Shown here piece by piece: positions 1 to 11,300 of a stretch of 64,000 nt of DNA. Positions within the stretch are counted from its first letter, which is position 1, and the number at the start of each line of letters is the position of its first letter. The stretch covers positions 17,233,307 through 17,297,306 of the forward strand of contig NC_134031.1 of assembly GCF_964204645.1 (NCBI RefSeq), in the 5' to 3' direction. A program made the position numbers and the translations under genes. The stretch comes from Tubulanus polymorphus. Taxonomy: Eukaryota > Nemertea > Palaeonemertea > Tubulaniformes > Tubulanidae. The notes under the pieces are model-generated. The model made no database searches, was not told the DNA's origin, and saw nothing but the letters and a program-made list of their open reading frames with translations.

Positions 1-64
1 CTCTGACGAGCTGACTTATTGCTTCGCACGGCTATCGAAAAAGAAAGAATGTGACAATGTTAAG

Positions 65-65
<1 letters not shown>

Positions 66-154
<89 letters not shown>
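66..154. repeat. (AT)n microsatellite
   Basis: Uninterrupted alternating AT for roughly 90 bases, read directly. It is likely length-variable between individuals. Confidence 0.95.
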
Positions 155-1166
155 TAATCACTACATTCCAACAACGGATAATATTTACATAGCTTCATAA
201 ATGCGGCCTATATATCGCAATAATTACTGGAATCGAGGCAACTATGTTATAGATGAATCCGGATATTGATTATTTATTAGAATGTTAAAAATTCGAACCA
301 ACATTCTTAACGCCGCACTAGAAATGATAATCTATCGAATGAAATGATTGATTTTTTTCCCCGGCTCGGCGGAAAATTCCGCCGCGTACACGGACACTAG
401 GGATTCGACATGTTCTTGACTTCATTAATCGATTATGAAGCTAATTTTCTGCTTAAGCTCTCTACGCAGCGGCAGTCATATCGATTTATTATACGATGAT
501 GATGATGATGATCACAGAATACATCAAATCAACGGCGCGTTCGTTAATGTCGGAGTTAAAAATAACTTTAATCACCCGCGGCAGCCCAGTGATCATCTAA
601 TCATCTTATATATCCCTACTGGTCTATATGAATGTGTGAGGGTCAAATTACATTAAGTATACGGCACATTGTGAATTGTGAATGATATTTGGCCTCAACA
701 CCACAAGTGTTATGAAAATAGACGGAAATACAAAATTTTACTTAGTGCTACCTAGTTTCTCATTTTTGCCGAGCTTAAAAGTTGACCCAGCCAGCCGCCT
801 ATCTATCCTGTACATAAGTTGGAAAAAGTTTTATGATCAAGTTCACCATAACAGACCCGGCAGCTATAGAAATGAACTGGTTACAAATTTTTTTGCAGTT
901 TAAAAAAGGACCATGCCGATTAAGAATAACAGAACTTTCATTCCACACAGTAAAATGTCAGAAAATTCCATTTTTTATTGATCTTGGTAATATGGATCTA
1001 GAAGGCCAGAATCGTGAGGTGTTAAAGCCTTTAATAAAGGCTCTTCAATGCTGGGTGATTAAGATACACATGCCTATATAAAAGAAAGTTCTATTTTCAT
1101 ATGATTTTGCGTGTGCGCTTTGAGTCTGAATGACCAGATAGTTTAAGTTAGAGTAACTGAAGTGGA

Positions 1167-1244
1167 CCTCTATGAGAAGGTAGGCATCCCCTTACAGGGA
1201 AAAAACCTCTATGAGAAGGTAGGCATCCCTTTACAAGGAAAAAA
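1167..1244. repeat. 39-bp tandem duplication
   Basis: Two adjacent copies at an offset of exactly 39 bases, differing at two or three positions near the end of each unit (CCCCTTACAGGG versus CCCTTTACAAGG). No coding potential. Confidence 0.85.
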
Positions 1245-2715
1245 AACCAGAATTCCAGATTTCCAGTACGCTGCCCTACCAGTATGCAAGACAAACTAGA
1301 CTGATTGTGGTCTTTCGACAGCCAACAATTGTATTTAGTAAACATGGGGATGATTAAATTAAAGACAATTTTTGATAATTAGATTAATAATTAAATAGGT
1401 AATTAACTGTTAAACACCACCATAAAGTAATAAGAATCTTACAAAGACGAGAAAATATTTGTGGAATGAATAAACTGAACTTTTTCATGAGGATATTCAT
1501 ATCTGGAATTTCAGAATTCAACATTATAATCTTAAGGGTACAAATCCTAAAAAAAAAGGTTTAGATCGTTTTAAGAGGGTTCCTTTCAAGTTTAACACAC
1601 ATATAGCTGAAACAGAAAGTAATGATTATAGAAGTAGATCTGCAGTTATCAAGTCAGTCAGTCAGTCCAGTATGACCATGGTGACTGAATGAAGCTATGA
1701 GTAAATGAAGAACTACGGTAAGTAGTAGTAGTAACATGTATATATATTATTTAGAATTAAATAATTAAATGTTAAGCCTATCGTAGCTTAATTAGATTCT
1801 TAAAATAGCAAACAATTCGTAACGTTACTCATTTAAGGTTCTATTTACCTGATCCTCGAAATCAACATATCTCTTCTACCGCGGGGTGTCTTTATTCCTG
1901 ATTAAAAACTGTCAACCTCCATCAATCGACGTCATTTTGTTCCGAGCCAAATTTTCGAAAATATGTTTGCGCGCAACTGTATCAGAAATACGCGGGTCGG
2001 ACTACGGCGGCGGACGGGTTTCGTGTGAAATGGAGCACCGCCAACTCGGCATGCGGCTTGTCACCAGCGAGTGAGATTGAATCGAAAAAAAAATCTAATG
2101 ATGTTACAAGCGGGAATGTTTTATTTATTTTTGCAGACACAACGTAAAGCAAGATAAGCTGACAAAAATCCGACCCGTCTGGTAAGCATGGTAAGATAGT
2201 TTCTAACGCCGGGTCTACAATTTCAGCTTTTTTTTTTTAAATTTCCAAATAGATTCCTGCTCCTTGAATTCTAAACTGGTCCCTATCCTACATTCCTCTT
2301 CTCATATACGTTTTAAAACCAATGTTGAAGGATTTTCATACAGAACGCTGTGATGTTCATTAGGGTGAACTGCCAATTGTATCCTTGGCGTGTGTCGTAG
2401 CCTACCTGTGGATTATAGTGTATAAAATCGGTGAATACCGCCATAATTAGATTAACAAATAAATGGATCTAGGACAAGAAAATCGGATTAACGTCAAGAA
2501 AATCGCTGGGCCATGGATTATAACATTCCGAACAAAATATTCATTATTCAAAAGATTCGATTATTAATGGGATTCTAAATACTCGCATGGCGTTAATCCG
2601 CGGGGGACACATGCGCGTTATTGTGCAGTACGGCACGTAACGACCAGAAAAAACAAATACATCGTTTAGTAGCATATATACGTACACGTATGCGCCGCGC
2701 GTTCGTCAGGACAAA

Positions 2716-5700
2716 ATGACCACGAAAAGCGTGAAATTCCAGCGAGAGGTTTCCACATCCTCGTCGAGTAACAAAACACCGAGGATAATATCACCGAGAC
2801 GAAATCGACAGTTTGTGGCTACGAAAATACCGCAACGAAAAATATCGACAGAAGAGGCGGAAGAGCAACAGAAAATGCTGCTGATTGGCTTGTGTTTAAG
2901 ACAGGTAACACTGCGCTTTCCAAAGCCCAGTTTTAGAGCCAGTTCCATCATATTTGTGGTTTAAAGTGTGAGTTTATATTTTTGTAAAATTGAAAAACAT
3001 GTCAAGTCCGACTACAGTCTCTAGATGAACGGACATCAGTTCCATCATAGTTGTGGTGTAAAGTATGACCTCATTCTAAAACGTTTGAAAAAAAAGGCTG
3101 ATTTTAACTTAAGTTAAATTCGTAACGTTTTCATATCTCCGCTACTAACTTAATCAACAACCGTAGTCGTGAGGTTCTCTGGAGACAAAAAGTCACCGCA
3201 TTGTCGCGAATTTGTAATTTTGTTTTTGTTTTACCAGTCGGATGCTGATCGGCTTTATTTCCTTCACATCATTGATTGATAATTTTTGATAACTCTTTTT
3301 TTCAAATTATAGTAATAGACGAATGTCAAACATTTTACACCCCTGCTTTTTTGTCATCATACTCATGGCGTAATCGCTTCCCAGATAGATAACGCACCTC
3401 ATACCTATGACACATTTATATAGAATTGCTATAAAGTTATCAAATTAATGAAATTTTGTTTGAAAACATCTAAAAAATTCAACAGAAAAGGTATTTTTCC
3501 CAGATTTCGTCTGACTGTTACCCAACGCTCGATCGACAACTGGAAGAAACGTCGTTGCTAGTGAACTCGATCACGCTACGTCTGCATTACGAACTCTCTC
3601 GGGACGCCGTCTGCGGACAGATCCTCAAACAAGTCCGACTAGCCGGAGAAACTGCCTACAAGGTCGAAATGATTGACACGTCAACATACGAATGTAGACT
3701 GTTCGTGGAAGAATTCATTTTTCCGAAGATGTTTCGGGTGCGTTAAATTCAAAAGTAAATGCTAAGTAACTGGAGTGTCTCCAGTTACGTACTATGTGGT
3801 GTGTGCGTAGTGAGAATGTGAGTGTATGTGGTGAGGGATTTTAGACCTAAAGCCTTTTTGGCTTTTCTTTAATTCCTCACAAAGATGATTGTTACACTAT
3901 GTAAAAGCTATCGTTTTCTGTTATAATCTATGTACGTACCAATTATCTATGCAAAATCAAAATTAAATCGTACTGATTTGAAATCGTAGTTATTTATTGG
4001 ATGATTTTTCCCCTATTTCATTCGAATTGACTTTCACCTTTTTTCCATTATTGCATGTTTCCTACGAACGTTTGTTTCGAGGGTGCGTAGCTTCGCCGTT
4101 TCATTGTGTTTAATGGATCTTTTCTCAATTGAATTTGTAGATAGAATGTGGCATCACCGATCGAATACCCCTTGGTTTCCTGTGCCATAAATTAAACACC
4201 GACGAGTTGACGGCCGAAGAACGAATAACGGCTCGACTTGTCTGGTCAAATATGCTGAACAGCCAAGGTTACTTGTCGTCGAGAAAACTTTCGAATCGTG
4301 CTTACGCCGGTAAATAAAAAAACAAACCACTTTCAACTTCAATCATAGTTTTAACATTTATCAACATCTTTAGATCGAGATATTTTTAGGGATAAGTTCG
4401 CACAACCGAAACTTGTTCAATTTACCCGAAGCGTGTATTCTCAAAACGTTTTGGTCAATAGAAACTACCAAGTTCTCCATAAGCTAAACTTGTCACCGGT
4501 AATGCGTAATGATTGTTAGCTTTCGGCGAACGTGTTTGTGTGTACAGATGTTTGAATTTTTTTAACCATATCCATTAATATCGAATAGTGACCCGCGGCG
4601 TAACGATCTTGAGGAGAGAAATACGACTCGAATTAATAGCGCAAAATTTGCATATTCAATATCTGTTATCCAAGTAACACACATGAAGTACAAATCTCTT
4701 GGATGGCTTCTCGCTTTTTAAGAAATATAAATTACGTTCTTCCTTTCCGATGGAGTTCTCAGTATCATCTCATTGAATGCGCAAAAACACTGTTGTAGAA
4801 AACTGTTTACCCAAAAGGAGCAATTATTTGTGAAGTGTTACTTGAAAAAATGATTTAATTTCGGACATAAGTTATTTAGCTACGGGCTGATTCTGTTTTG
4901 TTTTATTTGATTCCAGGATTTGTGACGGCCTTAAAAAGAAATGATCTTGCTTCAATAACTCAGTCACACTCGAAAGATTCGAGCGGGCGATTAAAATGGG
5001 TTATTCTCGACACAAAAACGGGCACAAAAATCAACCTTCACGTGATGTTGTCCATCCGAGGAACTGGTGTACTGAAGGGAGTTCGGCTGCAACACGCATT
5101 GCCTCGCCAGATGCCTTATAGCACGATCGGAAAAGAACATTTACGACGTATCACAACACAAATTGAAGACGGTCAGTATATTTGGTACGCCGATTGCACA
5201 AGACCGGCTAGACACAGTTTCGAAAAGCATACGAAACTTGGAATAATCGACAGTTGCTGGACGCTTTATTACGACCCCTTACAAACCGAACTCGTTGCCG
5301 ATACGAAAGCTATCGGTCTTCAATTCACGATCGAAGATTTCGTCAAATTTGTTATTTTACTTAAGTCGAAGTATTCACAACTGCGAGATATTAGCCTTAG
5401 GGTATTTGAAACCGTCGCTCTGTGGCAACACAAGAAACATGGCGCTAAGTGGATGGATTTAGAACCTGTCGATGGCATTATGAATATCATCCAAGCCTGC
5501 CTGTCAGATTTTGAGAATGCCGCATGTCCTGATTTCCTCCAACCGAATCGAAATACGCTTTCCGCGTACTCTAAAGCTACTCTCAAGTCGGCAGCCGATT
5601 GCCTTCGAACATTAGCATCCGATTTTGAAAAGAGACCTCGGTTTTTGATGAGATTTCTGGGCTGCCAAAAACGGCGATACGCATTTCTGAAGGAAGACGA

Positions 5701-6163
5701 ATCGGGCGACGAAGACGACAGCGGTTCAACGACACCAGTCAGCAGCAGCGGCAATGGAAATCACGTGAAAAATATCGATTCAGAACACGAGGAAGTTTTC
5801 ATAGCGGAGCGTCATTCTTTATGTAATGCGAGTGTGGAAAATGTTGAAAACGAAGGATACGTCGCTGAATTTGAAAAGGTGAGCATGTCTAGTTTGGATG
5901 GTCTCCGCGATGTAGGTGACGAAATCAGCGATGAGCCTAATGCAGACGATTCAGAAGTCTTGGAGGAAAACGGTGGTAATTGTGATGATGTTGTTTATGA
6001 ATCCGATTTTAACGAAGAAAATGCCAGCGTTGCAGACGATTCGGGAGTGGAAGAAAATATAGAAATTGTTCGGGAAATTGATGGAGATTTTGATCGTTCA
6101 AACGTTCGCCCCGGCCTTTCGAAAATGGATGAAATCTTCGAAAATGATGCAGCTGTAGACTAG
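2716..6163 (+). CDS. Mab-21 domain protein with acidic C-terminal tail (4 exons, 612 aa)
   Basis: Exons by splice signals and phase: 2716-2904, 3504-3737, 4141-4309 and 4917-6163 (introns phase 0, 0, 1). The start ATG lies in AAAATGA and opens a low-complexity, Ser/Arg-rich leader (residues 1-55). Residues ~85-446 match the Mab-21/cGAS-like nucleotidyltransferase fold: a strand with S-T-Y-E-C-R-L-F (123-130) at the catalytic-strand position, the hallmark GYLSSRK (184-190), then the C-terminal helical half (336-446) with KYSQL, ETVALWQHKK, CLSDFENAACPDFL and a closing helix. The Mab-21 acidic pair is degenerate: the first position reads Thr124, only Glu126 remains, and no Gly-Ser loop is seen, so nucleotide transfer is unlikely. 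Residues ~457-612 are an Asp/Glu-rich, probably disordered tail, absent from the ~360-aa MAB21L proteins. Cellular role unknown; family members act in development or nucleotide sensing. The fold assignment is strong, the orthology is not. Confidence 0.85.
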
Positions 6164-6584
6164 ACCGTATGGAGCATCATCGGCGCGATGCATCATCAAA
6201 GGCGAAGGAAGTGACCGATGTGACCAGGGGGGCAAATTTGTCGACGAGGTTGAATGCGACGATACAGTCGTTATGGCGGCTATACAACCTGAACGAAGAT
6301 TGCTATAATAACCGAAACGATAATAACCGCTGAACGTTGCAATCAAAGACGCCCGACAACTACGAGTTATGATCGAATCAAGCCACAAATGACGAACATT
6401 TGCCCAACTGCACGAACCAGCCGACAGCATCCGGTTCAGACTGTAATATAATAGTAACAAATGTACAACTCGAACGAAACCTCCATAACATTCAGAATCT
6501 GTTAACAAATAAAACGGGACGCGGTCGTATTTCGAGCCATGTTTTAATAATCAAAAGAAAAATAATATCGTTACTCGTTTATGC

Positions 6585-6590
6585 AATAAA
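6585..6590 (+). terminator. Probable poly(A) signal of the Mab-21-like gene
   Basis: AATAAA followed within 10-40 bases by GT-rich sequence (GATTGTTGTAGTCG). A second AATAAA lies at 6508-6513. Either would give a 3'UTR of about 350-430 bases after the stop at 6163. Confidence 0.5.
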
Positions 6591-7665
6591 GATTGTTGTA
6601 GTCGATTCCAGTAGTAGTTGTAGCTCGCTCAGTGCGCACACAAACGACCAACCGTAGTCTGCCCGGGGCATCGTACACTGAACACGTAATCACAGAAACT
6701 CTACCCAGCAGGTAGCGGTGACAAATCGAAGCCCGGTGTTCAATCGGAAATGTTACATCTTGCAGGTATAAACGGCGGGAGATTTTCCCAAGATATGAAT
6801 TCGGCGAACTGTTTCGTCGTCATGTGTGGATGGTATCAACTTACTTACTGAAGGCAGGGTGACGATGACCGAATGTATATGTTACATATACGTGAATATT
6901 ATCAGATGTAAACTTGGTAATTAATGTTCTTCTTATCATCGTATAACTACGTTACATTCTACATTCTAAAACGTTTTATTCGGTTACATTCTAAAAGGTC
7001 TAAACGGGATCCTGCTCAAATGACGTTAGCACAACATCGAACCAAATCAAAGCAATTACAACGAATGACATTTGACATTTTTTTTGTATTAAATGAAATG
7101 AATTTATTTCACTGTACATCGTCCACAAAAATTGGATATTTCCTCGACACAATCAGAAGCCAAATCTGAAAAATTTCATTTTTTTTTTCTAAAGTTAACA
7201 ACAGCAAATTTATCTTCATGTCTTACATTTACAAATAACTCCGATAAACAAAAGAAGATTCGTCGTTTATAGTATCGAGAAGGGACACGATTGAAAATAG
7301 AACAAGATGTGATATACATGTATATGTTCGTTTATGCCATTCCGTAATTCGATAACGAAACGCGAATATCATAGAAATAATTAATTCACCGCAATGACAG
7401 TTCCTACTGGAAAATATTTTTATCATTCACTTATCGTTGATTTGGTATCTGTATGGTAAAGGTGGGATATGGCGTATGCTTTAGTGTGTTGTGTATGTGG
7501 CGCGGATGGGTAGAATCGACATATTAAACGATTGTGAAAATTTTTTCTTTATAAAAATAATATATCGTTAAGATCTGTTTCCCGAAATTTAAACATAAAT
7601 CATCACAAATCATACAGAACTGGTGTATGAGTTGGTAAGCGAGGCAGGCGCTGTAGCTTACTCAA
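6591..7665. other. Intergenic, no gene seen
   Basis: AT-rich sequence between the Mab-21-like gene (+) and the neuropeptide gene (-), which converge here. The low-coordinate part probably ends the Mab-21-like 3'UTR and the high part the neuropeptide 3'UTR (possible TTTATT, the reverse complement of AATAAA, near 7107). No supported exon. Confidence 0.5.
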
Positions 7666-8004
7666 TTAACCGTATCGGAAAGGCTTCTGGGCGACATGGC
7701 CGTGAGCGCCTGCGCCTACGATCTGATTCCCGAAAGAGCTCAATCTAGTGGCCACGGGGAGAGGTCCCATTGAGGGCCAAAACGAATTCTTTTTTCGTCG
7801 GCTAGTGGTCTCGTCTTCGTATTCGTCTAAAATGTTTTGTAGTTTTCCGACAATGTCTCTGAGAGCTTGGACTTCACTGTTGGACGTACTACGTCTACGT
7901 CTGCTGACCCATCGTCTGACCGGGGCGTCGTCCGTGCGCTCTTCGCAGCTCACGTATACAACGACTACCAATACAGCAAATAACACTCCGTACGCTGATT
8001 TCAT
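7666..8004 (-). CDS. Amidated neuropeptide precursor, NKY-like (112 aa)
   Basis: Short secreted precursor. Residues 1-20 are a classic signal peptide (hydrophobic core LFAVLVVVVYV, likely cut after C20). The propeptide carries a tetrabasic RRRR (35-38), then an acidic helical spacer (SEVQALRDIVGKLQNI..DEYEDE), then RRKK (69-72). The C-terminal block starting NSFWPSMGPLP (73-111, 39 residues) ends KPFRYG immediately before TAA, so removal of the terminal Gly would give an -FRY-amide. One long amidated peptide of about 40 residues at the very C-terminus resembles the lophotrochozoan NKY (neuropeptide KY) family; that match is from memory and tentative. Upstream on the minus strand, a pyrimidine tract plus CAG (8014-8016) forms a strong splice acceptor 9 bases before the ATG, so the coding exon follows a 5'UTR intron. 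Confidence 0.75.
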   Translation of the reverse strand: MKSAYGVLFAVLVVVVYVSCEERTDDAPVRRWVSRRRRSTSNSEVQALRDIVGKLQNILDEYEDETTSRRKKNSFWPSMGPLPVATRLSSFGNQIVGAGAHGHVAQKPFRYG

Positions 8005-8013
8005 CTCGACAGT

Positions 8014-8348
8014 CTGAAAAAAAGAAAATTAAAGTTTTTCAGACTTTAGGATATAGTTTTTAAGCCTTTAGCTATATCCATGTATCCATGTTCACCGTAC
8101 TCCCCCGGCGAAATTTTTCTTTCGAAAAAAATATGAAAATTGACGATTACGTAGTTTCGTATTTTTTCGCCCTCAATAGCGAAAGGAAAAAACGAGTTTT
8201 CTCGACACTTCGTCGCAAACTGTCTTGGCATGAAACGGTACACTTGCAACTCTCCGAGTCGCTTCTTAAAAAAGATCTCCAAAACGATAAATAATCCAGT
8301 ATGAACACTAGAAGTAGGAGTTGTTCTCAATTCTCAGCTTCAACTTAC
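8014..8348 (-). other. Predicted 5'UTR intron of the neuropeptide gene
   Basis: On the minus strand the acceptor reads TTTCTTTTTTTCAG followed by ACTGTCGAGATG, i.e. the exon begins just before the start codon. A good donor (CAT|GTAAGTTG, ending the exon at 8349) lies about 335 bases upstream. A TATA-like AAATAAAA (minus strand, about 8390-8398) precedes the presumed first exon by ~45 bases. The acceptor is convincing; the donor choice and promoter are inference. Confidence 0.45.
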
Positions 8349-8399
8349 ATGTTTACAAGTGAAGTGAGCGGTGTGTTTCCAGTTCGATAAGGTTTTATT

Positions 8400-11300
8400 T
8401 CCGTCGTATAACAGATGAACATGCACCTAATCAGAGCTGTTTAGAATATCTAATCACCTGACATTTCGTGGACGGGTGCGTCTGTGTGATCACGGAGGTG
8501 GTGTGATTAATCCCGATTCCTTAATTACGTAATATGTAAGTCTCGTCGGCATGACATGTTTTATCTTCGTAATAACACGCCGCTCGGCTGCGTGCGTGAG
8601 ATGCAGTCTCCCGTAAGTAAAAGTTTACACTATCCAAACAATTTTAATATGTTCAAAGATATGCATCACATTATAATGTCATAAGTTTAAGTTTATTGAT
8701 ATACTACCGTGGTCGTTAATTTCATCGCAGTATATTTCAATACAATGAAATGAATATCAGCGCAAAAAGTGAGTTGATAACAGATTTGACGGACAAACGA
8801 GTTACTAGAAATGCATTTAGACAGCGATGATTTCTTTTAAATTACTGGTCACTCTACAATGACGTCACCAGGGAATCCACAATCTGTCGACCGTGTAAGT
8901 AATCGAGGAACACCACCAAACGGGCAACATTTTCATTTTCCAAAAAATCAACCTTCTATGAATTTCTATCATGTTATAAAAATATCCGTCGTAAAGGCAG
9001 TAGCTACAGACATGCACTGAAGAAACAAAGGCACGAAGGCCTCGGGAGATAAAACCTTTGACAAGTGGATTATCCGACGTTCCCGCACTAACTCATCGTG
9101 GTCGTGAATTTAGCCTTTAATTTAGATGTTCCATTGTCAACGCGGCTCCTCGTGGATTTGATAACATTTTCATCACGCACGATCTATCTATTATTCAGTT
9201 TCCCCATTGTCTTAAATTATGTTTTCGAAATTTTAGATCATCATCCCGGAAGCATTTCATAATTTTCATTTCTTTCTCATCTCAACAGATTCGTCGGCAA
9301 GCAAGTACGACTAAAACACCTTATATACACGTCATACGAGCATAGAACCTATTCGATGTGCTTTGGGGTTATTTTAGACGGCTTTCGCGATGGAAATTGC
9401 TCTCAAAAGCTGTGAAAAATGATATGATCAAAGAGGCTATTGAATCTTTTGACAGTAATTCTAAAAAAGTGGCGATCACAAGAACTGCCGCCGAAGATAG
9501 AGATAATGGTTTTGAAATAGAATAACCCATAATAACCAGTGAAGATAAATGATACGTTTATGTAATTGAAATACAGACAGGCGGCACTGAACCGTATTAT
9601 GTTTCCAGTAGGAGGTTTTTTAACGATTCAGTCGCAAACGACAGCATTAACATTCAACGCGAAGGGCTTCTGAGAACATATTTCGTAGGTGACATTTCAG
9701 TCCTCAAACCGTGACATTATGCACGAAACTGCTATTGGGGAATCGCTGAAACCGTTTCAGCATTGCAGTCAGGCAGTTAATAGGTGCGGATATTATTAAC
9801 TCTGTCTAAAGTGACTTTTGAATTTTAGCTATTCTTGTTAGCGAATCGTGTTCATCGATGATAAGGAAGTAGCGAAGAAATATATTCGCGTGTGCCCTAA
9901 TTTCTAATATTTGTTATTGAATTCTGTATTATTTTTCCATTTCCATTTATCTGTTTGATCTCGGTTGAGTAAAAAAGGATTAAACATCCGCAGTCAAAGT
10001 AACTCTTCGCGTCGTTTCGTCGCACTCGCCGAGCTGCGACACTTTAGGCCGGAAGGCCTCCCAGCAACAGCGAGAAATACAAAATATTGTGGGCATAAAA
10101 GACACAGCCCGAGGAAGAACGGAGAAGTTTTTCCAAATCTCTCAACGGAGATCTAACGGGTGTCGGTTGACAGGAGCTGTGGTCGAAGCAAACGCTTTTT
10201 GATATATATATTATGCGACGAATGAAAAATAATCATTTGGATTAGTGTGTGGCTCCGAAGCGGTTAATCTGATGAACTTATATACTGCTTAGTCCGTTTA
10301 TTAATCAGTCTCGGTAGACATCCATGCGCATGTACGTGAAAGACATGGTTATCCTATTGTTTGCGTGATGTCCATCCGCATGGCTGTGCTAACAAAACAA
10401 ATTCGCCTTGTCCCAATTTGCTTTTTATTTCTCAGAGCGATGTTTGTACTTGTCCTTTTCTTGTCCTAGCGACATGAGTAGTTGGAATACTAACGCAATT
10501 AAGGAGGTAACCGTATACGCACGTCGAGCGAGGTATAATGCAGGGGTATGAACATAGGAAAAATGGAACGGACCCAAACGACTTACATATATATATATAT
10601 TTACATCAACGTGGGCAGTTGGGTAGAAAATCTTTTTGTTTTCATAACGACAGGATCACGATGAACTTATCTCTCATCTCGCGGGAGTTGCGGCCGAATG
10701 CCTTGTTAAAATGTGATCTGGGCCCTTCGAGATTCGCCATGGTTCTCTACTCCTTGCGCATCATAATTCATTTCCTACACAAGTTCTAGATTATAAAGTG
10801 CTGTGTGAATATATCATGGAATATGAGCTGCCCGGTCCGATTTATCAAAAATCCCCAAGTGATCTAAACATACAAGTTATTTTGCGATGCTTGTGTCCAT
10901 ATATATGGTTTCATAAGTTGATTAAACAGGGTATATTATGTGTCAAACGAAAAAGAGAAGCTTTTCCTCAGTTCATGTCCGGTAACCTTTCGCATTACCG
11001 GTATTTCGGTTTATCTTGACAATTTCTGCAATACGCCGTTTGCTATCGATATGAAAAATCAATAATATCTCAATATTTAGAACACAGCGGAACGGATCTG
11101 CATCGATCTTAATCGGCGATTTATTCATTATCTCTAAAACATCAGCTTCTGAACTATATTATCTATGTCCACTTAGTAATTATCAAAGCAGAGAAGATCT
11201 AAAAATACTGTTCCGGCGGACGAAATGATGGCCGGATAGATGGATGTATGAAGTGCATATACATCCTCGTAATCGGCTTACTACGGACTTGATATTCATT

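Larger units (their letters stand above)
1..2715. other. Gene-free leading stretch with microsatellites
   Basis: I find no convincing coding exon here. It holds a long (AT)n tract at about 66-154, a (GAT)6 run at 495-512, and a perfect-offset tandem duplication of 39 bp (1167-1205 and 1206-1244) sharing the words CCTCTATGAGAAGG and TAGGCATCCC. The last ~100 bases contain the promoter and 5'UTR of the Mab-21-like gene; a TATA-like word (CATATATAC) lies about 40 bases before its ATG, but I cannot assign a start site. Confidence 0.5.

Noticed and set aside
5320-5754. 144-codon minus-strand open frame
   Set aside because: It is antisense to the Mab-21 coding exon and has no independent support.
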